Positions 15,284 through 24,357 are shown, counted from the stretch's first letter. The stretch: DNA of 64,000 nucleotides from Acidimicrobiales bacterium (GCA_041394185.1 JAWKIQ010000003.1:806001-870000), one strand, 5' to 3'. The notes: generated by a model from the letters alone, not told the origin. Numbers and translations: made by a program.

Positions 15284-17278
15284 TCATCCGCGAAGCAGGT
15301 CGTCTGGGATGTCGAGGCAGTCGAAATGCTCTGGGTCGAGCACGCCATGCGCCGAGTCTGTGGGCGTCACGCAAAGCTGAGTCGCGTCCGCCGGCAGGCT
15401 GGCCATCGCCACCGGAGTGCCCGCCGTTCGGAACGGAATGTCCTGGGTGAGCTGCCAGAAGCCCTGAACGCTCTCGCCCCACTGGGCGAAGTTGGTGCCG
15501 ACCTGAGCAGCATCGAACACGTTGTAATAGAAGTGCACGTGGATGTTGCTGGTGTCTGGGGTGAAGTTGTGGGCCGTCCATTCGACCACCAACTCACCAT
15601 CGACCACTTCGAAGTCGTCGATGGTGGCACAAAAGCCGTTGCACACGAACGGTGGCTCGGTCGTGGTCGAGGTGGTGGGCCTTGCGGTCGTGGTGGTCGC
15701 CTCGGTGGTGGTCGAGGCTTGCGTAGTTGTGGTTGCCGGTTCCTCGGTAGTGGTCGTGGCATCGGCCTCGGTCGTCGATGACTCTTCTGTGGTGGAGGCG
15801 CCACCCGCGACGATGTCGGGGTCGTCGTCGCCACCACCGCCGAACACGACGATTGCACCCACGATCAGCAACACGACAGCGGCCGCGATGCCGACGAGGA
15901 GACCCTTGTTCATACCCCCACCACCCGACGATGCCGCCTGCACACCCAACGGCTGGGGCGCCGGTTCGCGGTCGGGGCCAGGCGTCGGCGGCTGGGCCGG
16001 TGGCGGCGTGCCACCCGTCGAGCCGCCAGCAGCGGACGCCTCGGTAGGCGCGATGGTCTCTCGGATGGGTGCCGGGGCGGCCTGCGAGGTCTGGGCTGCA
16101 GGCGCGGCTTCGACAACGGCAGCTGCAGATGCAGCCGACTGCGCCGCGCCCGACTCCTCTGGAGTATCGAGCGCCTTGGCTGCCGACGCTGCCGCCTCGG
16201 TGACGGGGTGAGTGGCGCCTTCTTCGGCCGCGGCCATCGATGCGCCCAGAGCGATCGAGTGTTTGGGGTGCGCATCGACCGCGACCGGTCGGCCCAATTC
16301 GCCTCCGACCATCTGGCCGATCAGCGGGATGCGGCTGCTGCCGCCCACGAGCAGGACCATGTCGACCTGATCCATCTCGAGGTCAGCGCTGCGTACGGCA
16401 CGGCGCATAGCCGCGATCGCATCGGCCAGACTGGGCCGGATCAGCTGCTCGAACTCGGATCGGGTGATGCGGATGTCGGTCTGGATGTTTGGCAGCACCA
16501 CCGGGATGGTGGCCTCGGTGTCGCCAGACAGGGCTTCCTTTGCGTCGACACACTCGGCTCGCAAGCGCGCCACCGCGGCAACCGCTGCGGGGTCGGACGG
16601 GTCGAGATCTTGCATCGCCCCACCCAGCGAGCGGGTTACGAACCCGAACACCGCCTCGTCGAAGTCGATGCCGCCAAGACGTTCGATGCCTTCGGGGCGA
16701 CCGAGGAACTCGAACCCGGTCTGGTTCTTGCGGAGGGTGGCAGCGTCGAAAGTGCCGCCGCCCAGATCGAAAACGGCCACGACCATGCCGGGCTCGATGC
16801 GCTCGAGGGTGGCGTAATGAACTGCGGCTGCCTCGGGTTCGGTGAGCGTCACGACGTCTTCGAGGTTTGCCATGCGCACGGCCTGCTGGAGCAGGTCGAG
16901 CTTGTACGGACCCCAGTTGGCGGGGTGGGTCACCGCGACCCTGCTGGGATGTGACCCTTCGCGCTCGCTGACCCGCTCGATCACCCAGCTCAGCAGCTTG
17001 GCCGAAAGGGCCTCGGCTGAATAGGGCGAACCGCCGAGCAGGATGGGCGTTGGATCACCGATGCGACGCTTGAACTCGCGGGCTACCCGGTTGGGCTCGG
17101 TAACGCCGCGTCGGTTGGCCGCCTCGCCGGTGAGGATCGTTCCGTCTTCTCCCAGGAAGATCACGGAAGGAATCGTCGAACTGCGATTCCCGAGCTCGAA
17201 AATGTCTGTGCGGCCGTCCCTGTGGATGGCGGCAGCCGTATACGTCGTGCCCAGATCGACACCCAGTTGGTACGTCAC
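15284..17278 (-). CDS. Hsp70-family ATPase with transmembrane anchor and extracytoplasmic domain
   Basis: 664 residues from a GTG preceded by AAGGAG. Residues 1-360 are an actin/Hsp70 ATPase domain: phosphate-1 loop GVDLGTTYTAA, FDLGGGTFDAAT, and the adenosine motif VLLVGGSSRIP. There is no recognisable substrate-binding domain. Instead an Ala/Pro-rich stretch leads to one membrane span (about 460-480), a Thr-rich linker (about 490-540, runs of TTTT) and a terminal 120-residue domain with four Cys (VCNGFCATIDDF, QLCVT, FDCLD). Orientation would put the ATPase in the cytoplasm and the C-terminal domain outside. Likely co-transcribed with the LuxR-type gene; a signal relay from envelope to regulator is inference. 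Confidence 0.82.
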   Translation of the reverse strand: MTYQLGVDLGTTYTAAAIHRDGRTDIFELGNRSSTIPSVIFLGEDGTILTGEAANRRGVTEPNRVAREFKRRIGDPTPILLGGSPYSAEALSAKLLSWVIERVSEREGSHPSRVAVTHPANWGPYKLDLLQQAVRMANLEDVVTLTEPEAAAVHYATLERIEPGMVVAVFDLGGGTFDAATLRKNQTGFEFLGRPEGIERLGGIDFDEAVFGFVTRSLGGAMQDLDPSDPAAVAAVARLRAECVDAKEALSGDTEATIPVVLPNIQTDIRITRSEFEQLIRPSLADAIAAMRRAVRSADLEMDQVDMVLLVGGSSRIPLIGQMVGGELGRPVAVDAHPKHSIALGASMAAAEEGATHPVTEAAASAAKALDTPEESGAAQSAASAAAVVEAAPAAQTSQAAPAPIRETIAPTEASAAGGSTGGTPPPAQPPTPGPDREPAPQPLGVQAASSGGGGMNKGLLVGIAAAVVLLIVGAIVVFGGGGDDDPDIVAGGASTTEESSTTEADATTTTEEPATTTTQASTTTEATTTTARPTTSTTTEPPFVCNGFCATIDDFEVVDGELVVEWTAHNFTPDTSNIHVHFYYNVFDAAQVGTNFAQWGESVQGFWQLTQDIPFRTAGTPVAMASLPADATQLCVTPTDSAHGVLDPEHFDCLDIPDDLLRG

Positions 17279-17349
17279 CGAACGCTCCTTGCCAAACACA
17301 CCACGTGGCGACACTACTTGCTCAGGGCCTGAATCGGTCCAATAGGGCG

Positions 17350-17355
17350 TACTCT
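17350..17355 (+). promoter_or_regulatory. Candidate -10 element of malQ
   Basis: TACTCT ends 7 nt before the GTG at 17363; no ribosome site. Suggests a leaderless mRNA. Confidence 0.35.
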
Positions 17356-17362
17356 CTTAGCG

Positions 17363-19012
17363 GTGTCGGGCCAATCCAGCAGACGAGTAGCGGGAATCTT
17401 GCTGCCAGCTTTCTCGGCGCGCCGAGACGGCGACCTCGGCATAGGCGACACACGCGCTCTGCTCGAGTGGATCGATCTGCTGGCAGACCACCAGGTGGGG
17501 CTTCTTCAGCTCCTGCCGATCAACGAGCTGGGCTCGGTCGACAGTCCCTACGACGCAATCTCCAGTGTGGCGCTCGAGCCGCTCTACCTCTCGATGGAGG
17601 ACGTTCCGGGCATCGACCTCGGCGAACTAGATCGTGCTGCGACCGAGGTTGGCGAGGGTTCGGTCGACTACGGGCGCTCCAGAGCCACGAAGCTCGCGCT
17701 GTTGGAGGCCGCCTGGCAGCGCTGGACAGACGCGTCACCAGACCTGCAGAAGCGCTTCGCCGAATTCCGCGAGCGCGAGGCCCGCTGGCTCGATGACTAT
17801 TGCTCGTTTCGGGTGCTGGTCGAAAAGGCGGATTCGGCGGTTTGGGACGACTGGCCAAACGAATGGCAGGAAGTCGATGCGGCCCGGAGCGTCGCGGCCG
17901 AGCACCCAGAGCGCATCTCGTTCTTCGCCTGGCTTCAGTGGTTGGGGTTCGAGCAGTGGGGAAAGGTCAGGCGGCACGCCGACCAGCGCGGCGTGAAACT
18001 GATGGGCGACATACCCATAGGGGTCAGTCGGTACTCGGCCGACGTCTTCTTCGGCAGGGACGACTTCGACCTCGACTGGTGCGGGGGTGCACCGCCAGAG
18101 ACGATGTTCAAGCACGACGCGTTCATTCGCAAGTGGGGCCAGAACTGGGGCATCCCGCTGTATCGATGGGACAAGATGCGCTCCGAGGACTACCCGTGGT
18201 GGCGCCAGCGGATCGAGAAGTTGACGTCGGTCTTCCACGTGTTCCGCATCGACCACGTGCTCGGCTTCTACCGCATCTATGCGTTTCCGTGGCTGCCCCA
18301 ACGAAACGAAGAGTTCCTCGAGATGGACGGGGCTCAGGCCGCCGAGGCCACCGGCGGCATCTTGCCCCGTTGGGTACCTCGCCCCGACGACTACGTCACC
18401 AACAAGCAGGCGAACCTCGCAGACGGCGACCGACGTCTGCGGGTGGTGCTGGACGCCGCCGGCCCGGGTGAGGTCGTGGGCGAAGACCTCGGCACGGTCC
18501 CCGACTATGTCAGGCCGCACCTCGCCGAACTCGACATAGCGGGCTTTCGTATTCCGCACTGGGACGCCGACCCGCAGGGCGCGGTGGTGAAACCCGAGGA
18601 TATGGACGAGTGCGCCTTCGCGACCTTTGCGACTCACGACCACGACCCGATCTCGGCCCAGTGGAAGGACATCGCTGCCCGCGCTGCGTCCGACGACCCC
18701 GAAGACGCTGCCGAGGCCACCGCGCTGTGGAAGCGATTGGCCGACTTCGCCGGAGTGAGGCCGAGGGGTAGCTACACCAGCAGGGTCAGGTGGTCGCTGA
18801 TCGACGCGTTGATGCGCAGCCATTCACGTTATGCCGCCATCATGGTCAACGATCTGTTCATGATCGACGATCGCATCAATCAGCCAGGAACCATCGGGCC
18901 TCACAACTGGTCGTTTCGCCTAGAGAGCACCGTCGACCAGCTTCGCGGCCGTCCCGAATGGGCTCGTTTGGCCGAATCGATCGTTGCCGCCGAGCGGGGC
19001 ATCAGTCGATGA
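17363..19012 (+). CDS. malQ: 4-alpha-glucanotransferase (amylomaltase, GH77)
   Basis: 549 residues, normal for bacterial amylomaltase. Disproportionates alpha-1,4-glucans, moving maltosyl units between chains in glycogen and maltodextrin use; cytoplasmic. GH77 landmarks are clear: the opening GILLPAFSARRDGDLGIGD, LLQLLPINELGSVDSPYDAIS, the nucleophile region FRIDHVLGFYRIYA (Asp in RIDH), acid/base GEDLGTVPDYV and the transition-state Asp in FATHDHDP. Divergent from the Hsp70-like gene with an 84-bp gap. Its last 11 bp overlap the convergent RidA gene. Confidence 0.93.
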   Translation: MSGQSSRRVAGILLPAFSARRDGDLGIGDTRALLEWIDLLADHQVGLLQLLPINELGSVDSPYDAISSVALEPLYLSMEDVPGIDLGELDRAATEVGEGSVDYGRSRATKLALLEAAWQRWTDASPDLQKRFAEFREREARWLDDYCSFRVLVEKADSAVWDDWPNEWQEVDAARSVAAEHPERISFFAWLQWLGFEQWGKVRRHADQRGVKLMGDIPIGVSRYSADVFFGRDDFDLDWCGGAPPETMFKHDAFIRKWGQNWGIPLYRWDKMRSEDYPWWRQRIEKLTSVFHVFRIDHVLGFYRIYAFPWLPQRNEEFLEMDGAQAAEATGGILPRWVPRPDDYVTNKQANLADGDRRLRVVLDAAGPGEVVGEDLGTVPDYVRPHLAELDIAGFRIPHWDADPQGAVVKPEDMDECAFATFATHDHDPISAQWKDIAARAASDDPEDAAEATALWKRLADFAGVRPRGSYTSRVRWSLIDALMRSHSRYAAIMVNDLFMIDDRINQPGTIGPHNWSFRLESTVDQLRGRPEWARLAESIVAAERGISR

Positions 19013-19499
19013 CGACCTCGGCCTCGATCTCGACCGGAATCTGCCACGGCAGCGAGGCCATGCCGACAGCCGAACGAGAGTGACGACCGACCTCGGGGCC
19101 AAAGACCTCGATGATCAGGTCGGAGAATCCGTTGATGACGGCAGGGTGGTCGGCGAAGTCGTGGGTTGCATTGACCATCCCGAGGGCCTTAACCCAACCT
19201 GAGACCCGATCGAGGGTGCCCAGTTCGCGCTGCAGCGACCCGAGGATGGACAACCCGACGAGCCTGGCCGCCCGATACCCCTGCTCGACGCTCAGGTCGT
19301 CGCCGACCTTGCCGAACGGACCTGCGATCTTGCCGTCGGCGGCCTGAGGGCCATGCCCAGAGATGATGGCCCGGTTGCCCAGGACGTTCACGAAGGCGAA
19401 TGGCAGAACCACCCCGGGGGGTGTGATGACGGCTGGCGGCAACTCGATGCCCAGGTCGGCCAGCCGGTTCTCGATGATTCCCATTGTCCGAGAGCCCAT
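19002..19499 (-). CDS. RidA/YjgF-family protein
   Basis: 165 residues with the YjgF/RidA chorismate-mutase-like fold: LGNRAIISGHGPQAADGKIAG, GYRAARLVGLSILGSLQREL, and the closing GRHSRSAVGMASLPWQIPVEIEAEVVI. The longer N-terminus and sequence place it in the RidA-like subgroup often encoded with amino-acid or amine catabolism rather than canonical RidA, so imine deaminase activity is likely but not certain. TACTCT (complement of 19506-19511) lies 6 nt before the ATG, fitting a leaderless message. Convergent overlap with malQ. Confidence 0.87.
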   Translation of the reverse strand: MGSRTMGIIENRLADLGIELPPAVITPPGVVLPFAFVNVLGNRAIISGHGPQAADGKIAGPFGKVGDDLSVEQGYRAARLVGLSILGSLQRELGTLDRVSGWVKALGMVNATHDFADHPAVINGFSDLIIEVFGPEVGRHSRSAVGMASLPWQIPVEIEAEVVID

Positions 19500-19611
19500 T
19501 GCTTAAGAGTAGGTGCAAACGCCGGAGCGCTGACCGAAGTGCCGTCCTCGCAGAAGAGGCCGTTGGGCCCTTGTGGGCACGCGCCAGGCCCCCGAAGCTC
19601 AGATCGTGCAC

Positions 19612-21162
19612 ATGCAAGAGTTTCAGACGCGGGTTGCTTCGGTGATCTCGGCGACCCATCTCGCATACGACCAGAAACTGCGCCAGCTTGCGGCCCTCGC
19701 CCTGGAGGCGATGCCCTATCCCGAGCTGTCGCCCGAGTGCGCCGAAGCACTCGACAAACGCATCATCTGCGACATGTACGAGGGCAACACGCCATACACG
19801 GCGCGCTACATCCTGCCCGACTACGAAAAGGCCATGGGTCAGGGTCTGCGGTACCTCGAACTCGACGCCCCGACCACTCTGTCCGACGCAGTTGCGTTCC
19901 TGCAGGTGATGTACGCCAACGTCCCTTCGGTGACCACCTACCCGGTCTATCTGGGCGATCTCGACAAACTGCTCGAGCCCTTCGTCGACGACTCGATCAC
20001 CGATGCCGAGCTAGACGCAACGTTGCGCCGGCTCTGGGTTGGCATAGACCGGATGCAGCCCGATGCGTTCGTTCACACCGATCTGGGCCCTCACGACAGC
20101 AGGATCACCAGGTCGATCCTCAGGGTCGAACGCTCGCTGCGCCAAGCGGTGCCCAACATCACCCTCAAGGTCGATCCGGACCTCACCCCAGACTCGTTGC
20201 TGCTCGACGCCATCGAGACCGTGTTCCAGACGGCGAAGCCCCACTTCGTGAACCACCCGATGATGGTGAACGACCACGGCGAGCATTACGCATCGGTCAG
20301 CTGCTACAACTCATTGAAGATCGGGGGCGGCTCGTACTCGCTGGTTCGCCTGAACCTGAAAGAAGCCGCCCTTCGCCACGAGGGTTCCGCCCGCTCGTTC
20401 CTGGACACCACCCTTGCCCGATACGTCGAGCTGACATCTGAGCTGCTGGAGGCCAGGATCCGCTCACTGGTCGAGGATCAGAAGTTCTTCGAGTCGAGCT
20501 GGCTGGCGCGAGAAGGCCTGATTGCACCCGAGCGATTCTCGGCGATGTTCGGCATCTTCGGCTTGGCCGAGTGCGTCAACGTACTGATGGCACATGACGG
20601 AGCCGCCGACGAACGCTATGGGCACAGCAAGCGGGCCAACCGGTTTGGGGTCGAGGTCATCGAGCGAGTCGCCGAGCTGGTGGCCCAGCGTCCTCAGCCC
20701 TACTGCGAAGGCGGGGGCGGCTTTGCGTACCTGCACTCACAGAGTGGCATCGACCTCGACGATGGGGTGACCGCTGGCACCAGGATTCCCGTCGGTGAGG
20801 AGCCCGACCTGCTGAGTCACATCGAGACGTGTGCACCTCATCATCGACACTTCGCATCGGGTGTCAGCGACATCTTCCACTTCGACGACACCGCCACCCG
20901 AAATCCCGAGGCGATAGTCGACATCATCCGAGGCGCGTTCGGTTCGGGGATGCGCGACTTCACCTTCAACCTCGATTCGAACGAGTTCATCCGCATCACC
21001 GGCTATCTGGTTCGCAAATGCGACCTGGTTGGCATCGACGACCGGGGCGCCCGCCACACCAGCGACTTCCTGGCCGCCGGAAGCGAGAACGCCTATCACC
21101 TGACCGAGCGGGCCTCCAAGCGCATTGTCTGCAATGAACGAGACCCGCGGCCTGGTAACTGA
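19612..21162 (+). CDS. yjjI: YjjI-family glycyl radical enzyme
   Basis: 516 residues from the ATG at 19612 (a GTG at 19573 would add 13). Family of unknown reaction, oxygen-sensitive once activated. The likely catalytic Cys is C231 in SVSCYNSLKIGGGSY, and the glycyl radical loop is RITGY with Gly464 near the C-terminus. Lengths and order match YjjI (DUF3029), about 516 residues. The next gene encodes its dedicated activase and overlaps by 29 bp. An anaerobic radical enzyme in a genome with oxygen-dependent phenylacetate and Rieske enzymes implies use in micro-oxic niches. Confidence 0.82.
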   Translation: MQEFQTRVASVISATHLAYDQKLRQLAALALEAMPYPELSPECAEALDKRIICDMYEGNTPYTARYILPDYEKAMGQGLRYLELDAPTTLSDAVAFLQVMYANVPSVTTYPVYLGDLDKLLEPFVDDSITDAELDATLRRLWVGIDRMQPDAFVHTDLGPHDSRITRSILRVERSLRQAVPNITLKVDPDLTPDSLLLDAIETVFQTAKPHFVNHPMMVNDHGEHYASVSCYNSLKIGGGSYSLVRLNLKEAALRHEGSARSFLDTTLARYVELTSELLEARIRSLVEDQKFFESSWLAREGLIAPERFSAMFGIFGLAECVNVLMAHDGAADERYGHSKRANRFGVEVIERVAELVAQRPQPYCEGGGGFAYLHSQSGIDLDDGVTAGTRIPVGEEPDLLSHIETCAPHHRHFASGVSDIFHFDDTATRNPEAIVDIIRGAFGSGMRDFTFNLDSNEFIRITGYLVRKCDLVGIDDRGARHTSDFLAAGSENAYHLTERASKRIVCNERDPRPGN

Positions 21163-21997
21163 CACCATCGCGTTCTCGAACGTCGATGGGCCAGGGAATC
21201 GATTCGCGATCTTCTTGCAGGGATGCAACCTCGACTGTCTGGCATGCCACAACCCGTACACCATCGGGGTGTGCAACGACTGCGGTGACTGTGTCGAGCC
21301 TTGCCCGTCGGAGGCGCTCAGCATCACCGCCCAGGGCGTGGTCTGGGACGCCGACAGCTGCGAGCAGTGCGACACCTGCATCGACGTGTGCCCCATCGAT
21401 GCCACGCCGAAGGCGACGCGACGCACCGTCGAGTCACTTCTGGCCGACATAGGACGCGCTGCCCCTTTCCTGTCGGGCATAACCGTCTCGGGCGGCGAGG
21501 CGACCCTGCAGGTCGAGTTCGTACACGCTCTCTTCTCGGCCGTGAAGCAACATCGCGACCCACGCATCTCACGTCTTACGTGCATGGTCGACACCAACGG
21601 CATGGCCGAGCCAAAGACATGGACACACCTCGCACCGGTTACCGACGGCGTCATGGTCGACCTCAAGGCCTTCGACCCCGAGCTGCACACCCAGATGACC
21701 GGCTCACCCAACGACGAAGTGCTGGCCTCGATAGCGCAGCTGTCGCAGATGGGGCTGCTGCACGAGGTCAGGATGCTGATAGTTGCGGGGATGAACGACG
21801 ACGAGGAGCTCATTCGCCGGTCTGGGCAGTGGCTGGCCGGCATCGACCCGTCGATGAGGCTGAAGGTGATGGGCTACAGGGCCTATGGAGTGCGACCGCA
21901 CGACCCACCTCTGGTAGAACCCTCTCGAAACGACACGGAGAAGGTCGCGGCGGTACTGGCGCAAGAGTCGCCGACGTTCGACATCGTCGTGGTCTGA
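21134..21997 (+). CDS. yjjW: YjjW-family glycyl radical enzyme activase (radical SAM)
   Basis: 287 residues from the ATG at 21134. The radical SAM cluster is C31-x3-C35-x2-C38 (GCNLDCLACHNP). An inserted ferredoxin-like section holds two further cysteine sets (CNDCGDCVEPCP and CEQCDTCIDVCP) for two [4Fe-4S] clusters, as in PFL-activase-type enzymes with extra clusters. SGGEATLQ is the conserved SAM-contact motif. It generates the glycyl radical on the overlapping upstream enzyme. Coupled by overlap, so the two are co-expressed. Confidence 0.88.
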   Translation: MNETRGLVTDTIAFSNVDGPGNRFAIFLQGCNLDCLACHNPYTIGVCNDCGDCVEPCPSEALSITAQGVVWDADSCEQCDTCIDVCPIDATPKATRRTVESLLADIGRAAPFLSGITVSGGEATLQVEFVHALFSAVKQHRDPRISRLTCMVDTNGMAEPKTWTHLAPVTDGVMVDLKAFDPELHTQMTGSPNDEVLASIAQLSQMGLLHEVRMLIVAGMNDDEELIRRSGQWLAGIDPSMRLKVMGYRAYGVRPHDPPLVEPSRNDTEKVAAVLAQESPTFDIVVV

Positions 21998-22020
21998 AGC
22001 CGGGTCGAGCAACGGCGGCG

Positions 22021-22026
22021 TACAGT
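22021..22026 (+). promoter_or_regulatory. Candidate -10 element of the FlK-like thioesterase gene
   Basis: TACAGT ends 6 nt before the ATG at 22033; no ribosome site. Confidence 0.4.
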
Positions 22027-22032
22027 CGCCTC

Positions 22033-22416
22033 ATGGACGAACAGCGCCCGGTCACCGCAACCCGTCGGCTGGTGGTGTCGGATGCCGACACCGCCCTCGC
22101 CCTGGGAAGCGGCGATGTCGCAGTTCTGGGAACCCCTCGAGTGGTGGCCCTGCTGGAAGAAGCGGCCGTCGCCGCCGTAGGGGGTTCGCTCGAGCCGACA
22201 GACACCACCGTCGGCACCCAGATATCTATCGAGCACCTGGCACCCAGCCCAATCGGCAGCGAGATCGATGCGACGGCCGAGCTGGTCTCGGCCGAGGGGC
22301 GGTTGTATCGGTTCGAGGTCCAAGCGGTAATGGGCGACACCGTGGTGGCCCGCGGCACCCATACCCGGGTACGTGTGCGCCGCGAGGGCTTCGGCCAGCC
22401 GCGAGACGGAGCTTGA
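22033..22416 (+). CDS. FlK-like hotdog-fold thioesterase
   Basis: 127 residues. The run VVALLEEAAVAAVGGSLEPT followed by TTVGTQISIEHLAPSPIGSE closely follows the fluoroacetyl-CoA thioesterase FlK pattern, with Glu in LLEEAA and His in IEHLAPSP as likely catalytic residues. Actinobacterial relatives are general small acyl-CoA thioesterases, so fluoroacetate resistance should not be assumed. The stop TGA is one base from the ilvA ATG, so the two genes probably share an mRNA. Confidence 0.8.
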   Translation: MDEQRPVTATRRLVVSDADTALALGSGDVAVLGTPRVVALLEEAAVAAVGGSLEPTDTTVGTQISIEHLAPSPIGSEIDATAELVSAEGRLYRFEVQAVMGDTVVARGTHTRVRVRREGFGQPRDGA

Positions 22417-22417
22417 G

Positions 22418-23932
22418 ATGCCCTACACCGATTATCTGAAGCGAACTCTGAACGCCAGGGTCTACGAAGTGGCCCAGGAAACGCCCATCGACGAGGCTCC
22501 CCTGCTCTCGAAACGACTGGGCAACCGGGTTCTGATCAAGCGTGAAGACCTGCAACCGGTCTTTTCGTTCAAGATCCGCGGGGCATACAACAAGATGGCC
22601 AACCTGAGCCCCGACCAACTGGCACGGGGTGTCATCGCTTCGTCGGCGGGTAATCATGCTCAGGGTGTGGCCATGGCAGCCCAGAAGCTCGGGTGCCGCG
22701 CCGTGATCGTCATGCCGGTGACCACACCGGCGCTGAAGGTCGACGCGGTCAGAGAGCGTGGCGCCGAAGTGATCTTGGCAGGCGACTCGTACAACGAGGC
22801 AAACGCCGCAGCACAGGAGATCGCGGCCCAGCAGGGCCTGACCTTCGTTCACCCCTTCGACGACCCGGACGTCATCGCCGGTCAGGGCACCATCGGCATG
22901 GAGATCCTCCGTCAGGTGACCGGACCGCTCGATGCCGTGTTCGTCGCCATCGGCGGCGGCGGAATGATCGCCGGCATCAGTGCCTTCATAAAGCAGTTGC
23001 GGCCCGAAACGCGCATCATCGGCGTTCAGGCCAGCGACAGCGATGCGATGGCCTTGTCGCTCGAGCGCGGCGAGCGCATCGAGTTGAGCGAGGTGGGCCT
23101 GTTTTGTGACGGAACGGCTGTGAAGCTGGTCGGCGAGGAGACCTTTCGAGTTGCATCCGAGTTCGTCGACGAGGTCATCAGGGTCGACACCGACCAGGTG
23201 TGTGCCGCGATAAAGGACATGTTCACCGACACTCGCGCCATCCTCGAGCCCTCGGGAGCTCTGGCCATCGCCGGGTTGAAGTCATACGTCGACCGAGACG
23301 ATGTGTCGGGTCAGACCCTGGTGGCGGTGGCGTGCGGGGCCAACATGAACTTCGACCGTTTGCGTTTCGTTGCGGAACGGGCCGAAATCGGCGAACGGCG
23401 AGAAGCCGTGTTCGCTGTGACGATCCCTGAGACCCCGGGCAGCTTCCGCCGATTCATCGAGGTCCTGGGCGACCGCAACGTGACCGAGTTCAACTATCGG
23501 ATGGGAGACCCTGACCAGGCCCACGTCTTCGTCGGTGTCGAGATAACCAACCGCAAGGCTGCGGCCGAACTGGCCCAGGCCTTCGAAGGCGCAGGGTTGT
23601 CGGCGATCGATCTGACAGACGACGAGCTGGCGAAGGTGCATCTGCGACACCTGGTTGGTGGACGGTCCGACCTGGCGGTCAACGAACAGCTGTATCGCTT
23701 CGAGTTTCCCGAGCGCCCCGGAGCCTTGCTGCGGTTCTTGAACGCCATGGCCCCCGACTGGAACATCTCGCTGTTCCACTACCGCAATCACGGCGCCGAC
23801 TATGGGCGAGTGCTCGTGGGTATCCAGGTGCCGCCAGAAGAGCAGTCCGAGTTCCAGGACTTCTTGTCCACGGTCGGCTACCGATACTGGGACGAGTCTC
23901 ACAACCCGGCCTACAAGCTCTTTCTGGCCTGA
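22418..23932 (+). CDS. ilvA: Threonine ammonia-lyase, biosynthetic
   Basis: 504 residues; converts threonine to 2-oxobutyrate, the first step toward isoleucine. The PLP lysine lies in FSFKIRGAYNKM, with SSAGNHAQGVA and the phosphate loop AIGGGGMIAGI. The C-terminal third has two ACT-like regulatory halves (FAVTIPETPGSFRRFIEVLG and YRFEFPERPGALLRFLNAM), the mark of the allosterically inhibited biosynthetic form rather than the short catabolic one. Length is close to E. coli IlvA (514). Follows the FlK-like gene by one base; the last 22 bp overlap the convergent DUF454 gene. Confidence 0.94.
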   Translation: MPYTDYLKRTLNARVYEVAQETPIDEAPLLSKRLGNRVLIKREDLQPVFSFKIRGAYNKMANLSPDQLARGVIASSAGNHAQGVAMAAQKLGCRAVIVMPVTTPALKVDAVRERGAEVILAGDSYNEANAAAQEIAAQQGLTFVHPFDDPDVIAGQGTIGMEILRQVTGPLDAVFVAIGGGGMIAGISAFIKQLRPETRIIGVQASDSDAMALSLERGERIELSEVGLFCDGTAVKLVGEETFRVASEFVDEVIRVDTDQVCAAIKDMFTDTRAILEPSGALAIAGLKSYVDRDDVSGQTLVAVACGANMNFDRLRFVAERAEIGERREAVFAVTIPETPGSFRRFIEVLGDRNVTEFNYRMGDPDQAHVFVGVEITNRKAAAELAQAFEGAGLSAIDLTDDELAKVHLRHLVGGRSDLAVNEQLYRFEFPERPGALLRFLNAMAPDWNISLFHYRNHGADYGRVLVGIQVPPEEQSEFQDFLSTVGYRYWDESHNPAYKLFLA

Positions 23933-24357
23933 CCTGCGGAAGGCCGCATCTCTCGGGCCGATGGTGCGGTCGGACGGGTGACGATCCACACCGACACAGC
24001 TGCCAACACTGCCACCATGGCAGAGCGAGCCCAAAGCGGCTCGACAATCCAGAACGCCGAACCTCCTCCCACGATGGCGATGCTGGCGACAGCCGATGTC
24101 TTCGCTCGCTTCGAGAACGACCTGCTCTCGTCCCAGTTGCGGATCAGGGGACCGAACAGACGAGTGTTCAGCAGCCAGGCGTGAAACCGCGGAGAAGAGC
24201 GGGCGAAGCAGACAGACGCCAACAGCACAAACGGTGTGGTCGGAAGCACCGGAAGCACGAGCCCTACGATTCCGAGACCCAGCGAGACGAAGCCGACGGC
24301 CATCAAGACCAGCCTTACCGGCAGCGGTGCCAGCGGCCTCGGCTCGGAACCTTTCAC
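23911..24357 (-). CDS. DUF454 (YbaN-like) inner membrane protein
   Basis: 148 residues from a GTG that overlaps the stop of the upstream oxygenase gene as GTGA. It carries the DUF454 signature GIVGLVLPVLPTTPFVLLASVCFARSSPRFHAWLLN, here seen as LPTTPF and RSSPRFHAWL, with three to four hydrophobic spans and FGPLIRNW between them. Function of the family is unknown. The end overlaps ilvA by 22 bp in opposite orientation. Confidence 0.85.
   Translation of the reverse strand: MKGSEPRPLAPLPVRLVLMAVGFVSLGLGIVGLVLPVLPTTPFVLLASVCFARSSPRFHAWLLNTRLFGPLIRNWDESRSFSKRAKTSAVASIAIVGGGSAFWIVEPLWARSAMVAVLAAVSVWIVTRPTAPSAREMRPSAGQARKSL

Noticed and set aside
17735..18823. A 362-codon open frame antisense to malQ
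   Set aside because: No recognisable motif; malQ on the other strand has all GH77 landmarks.
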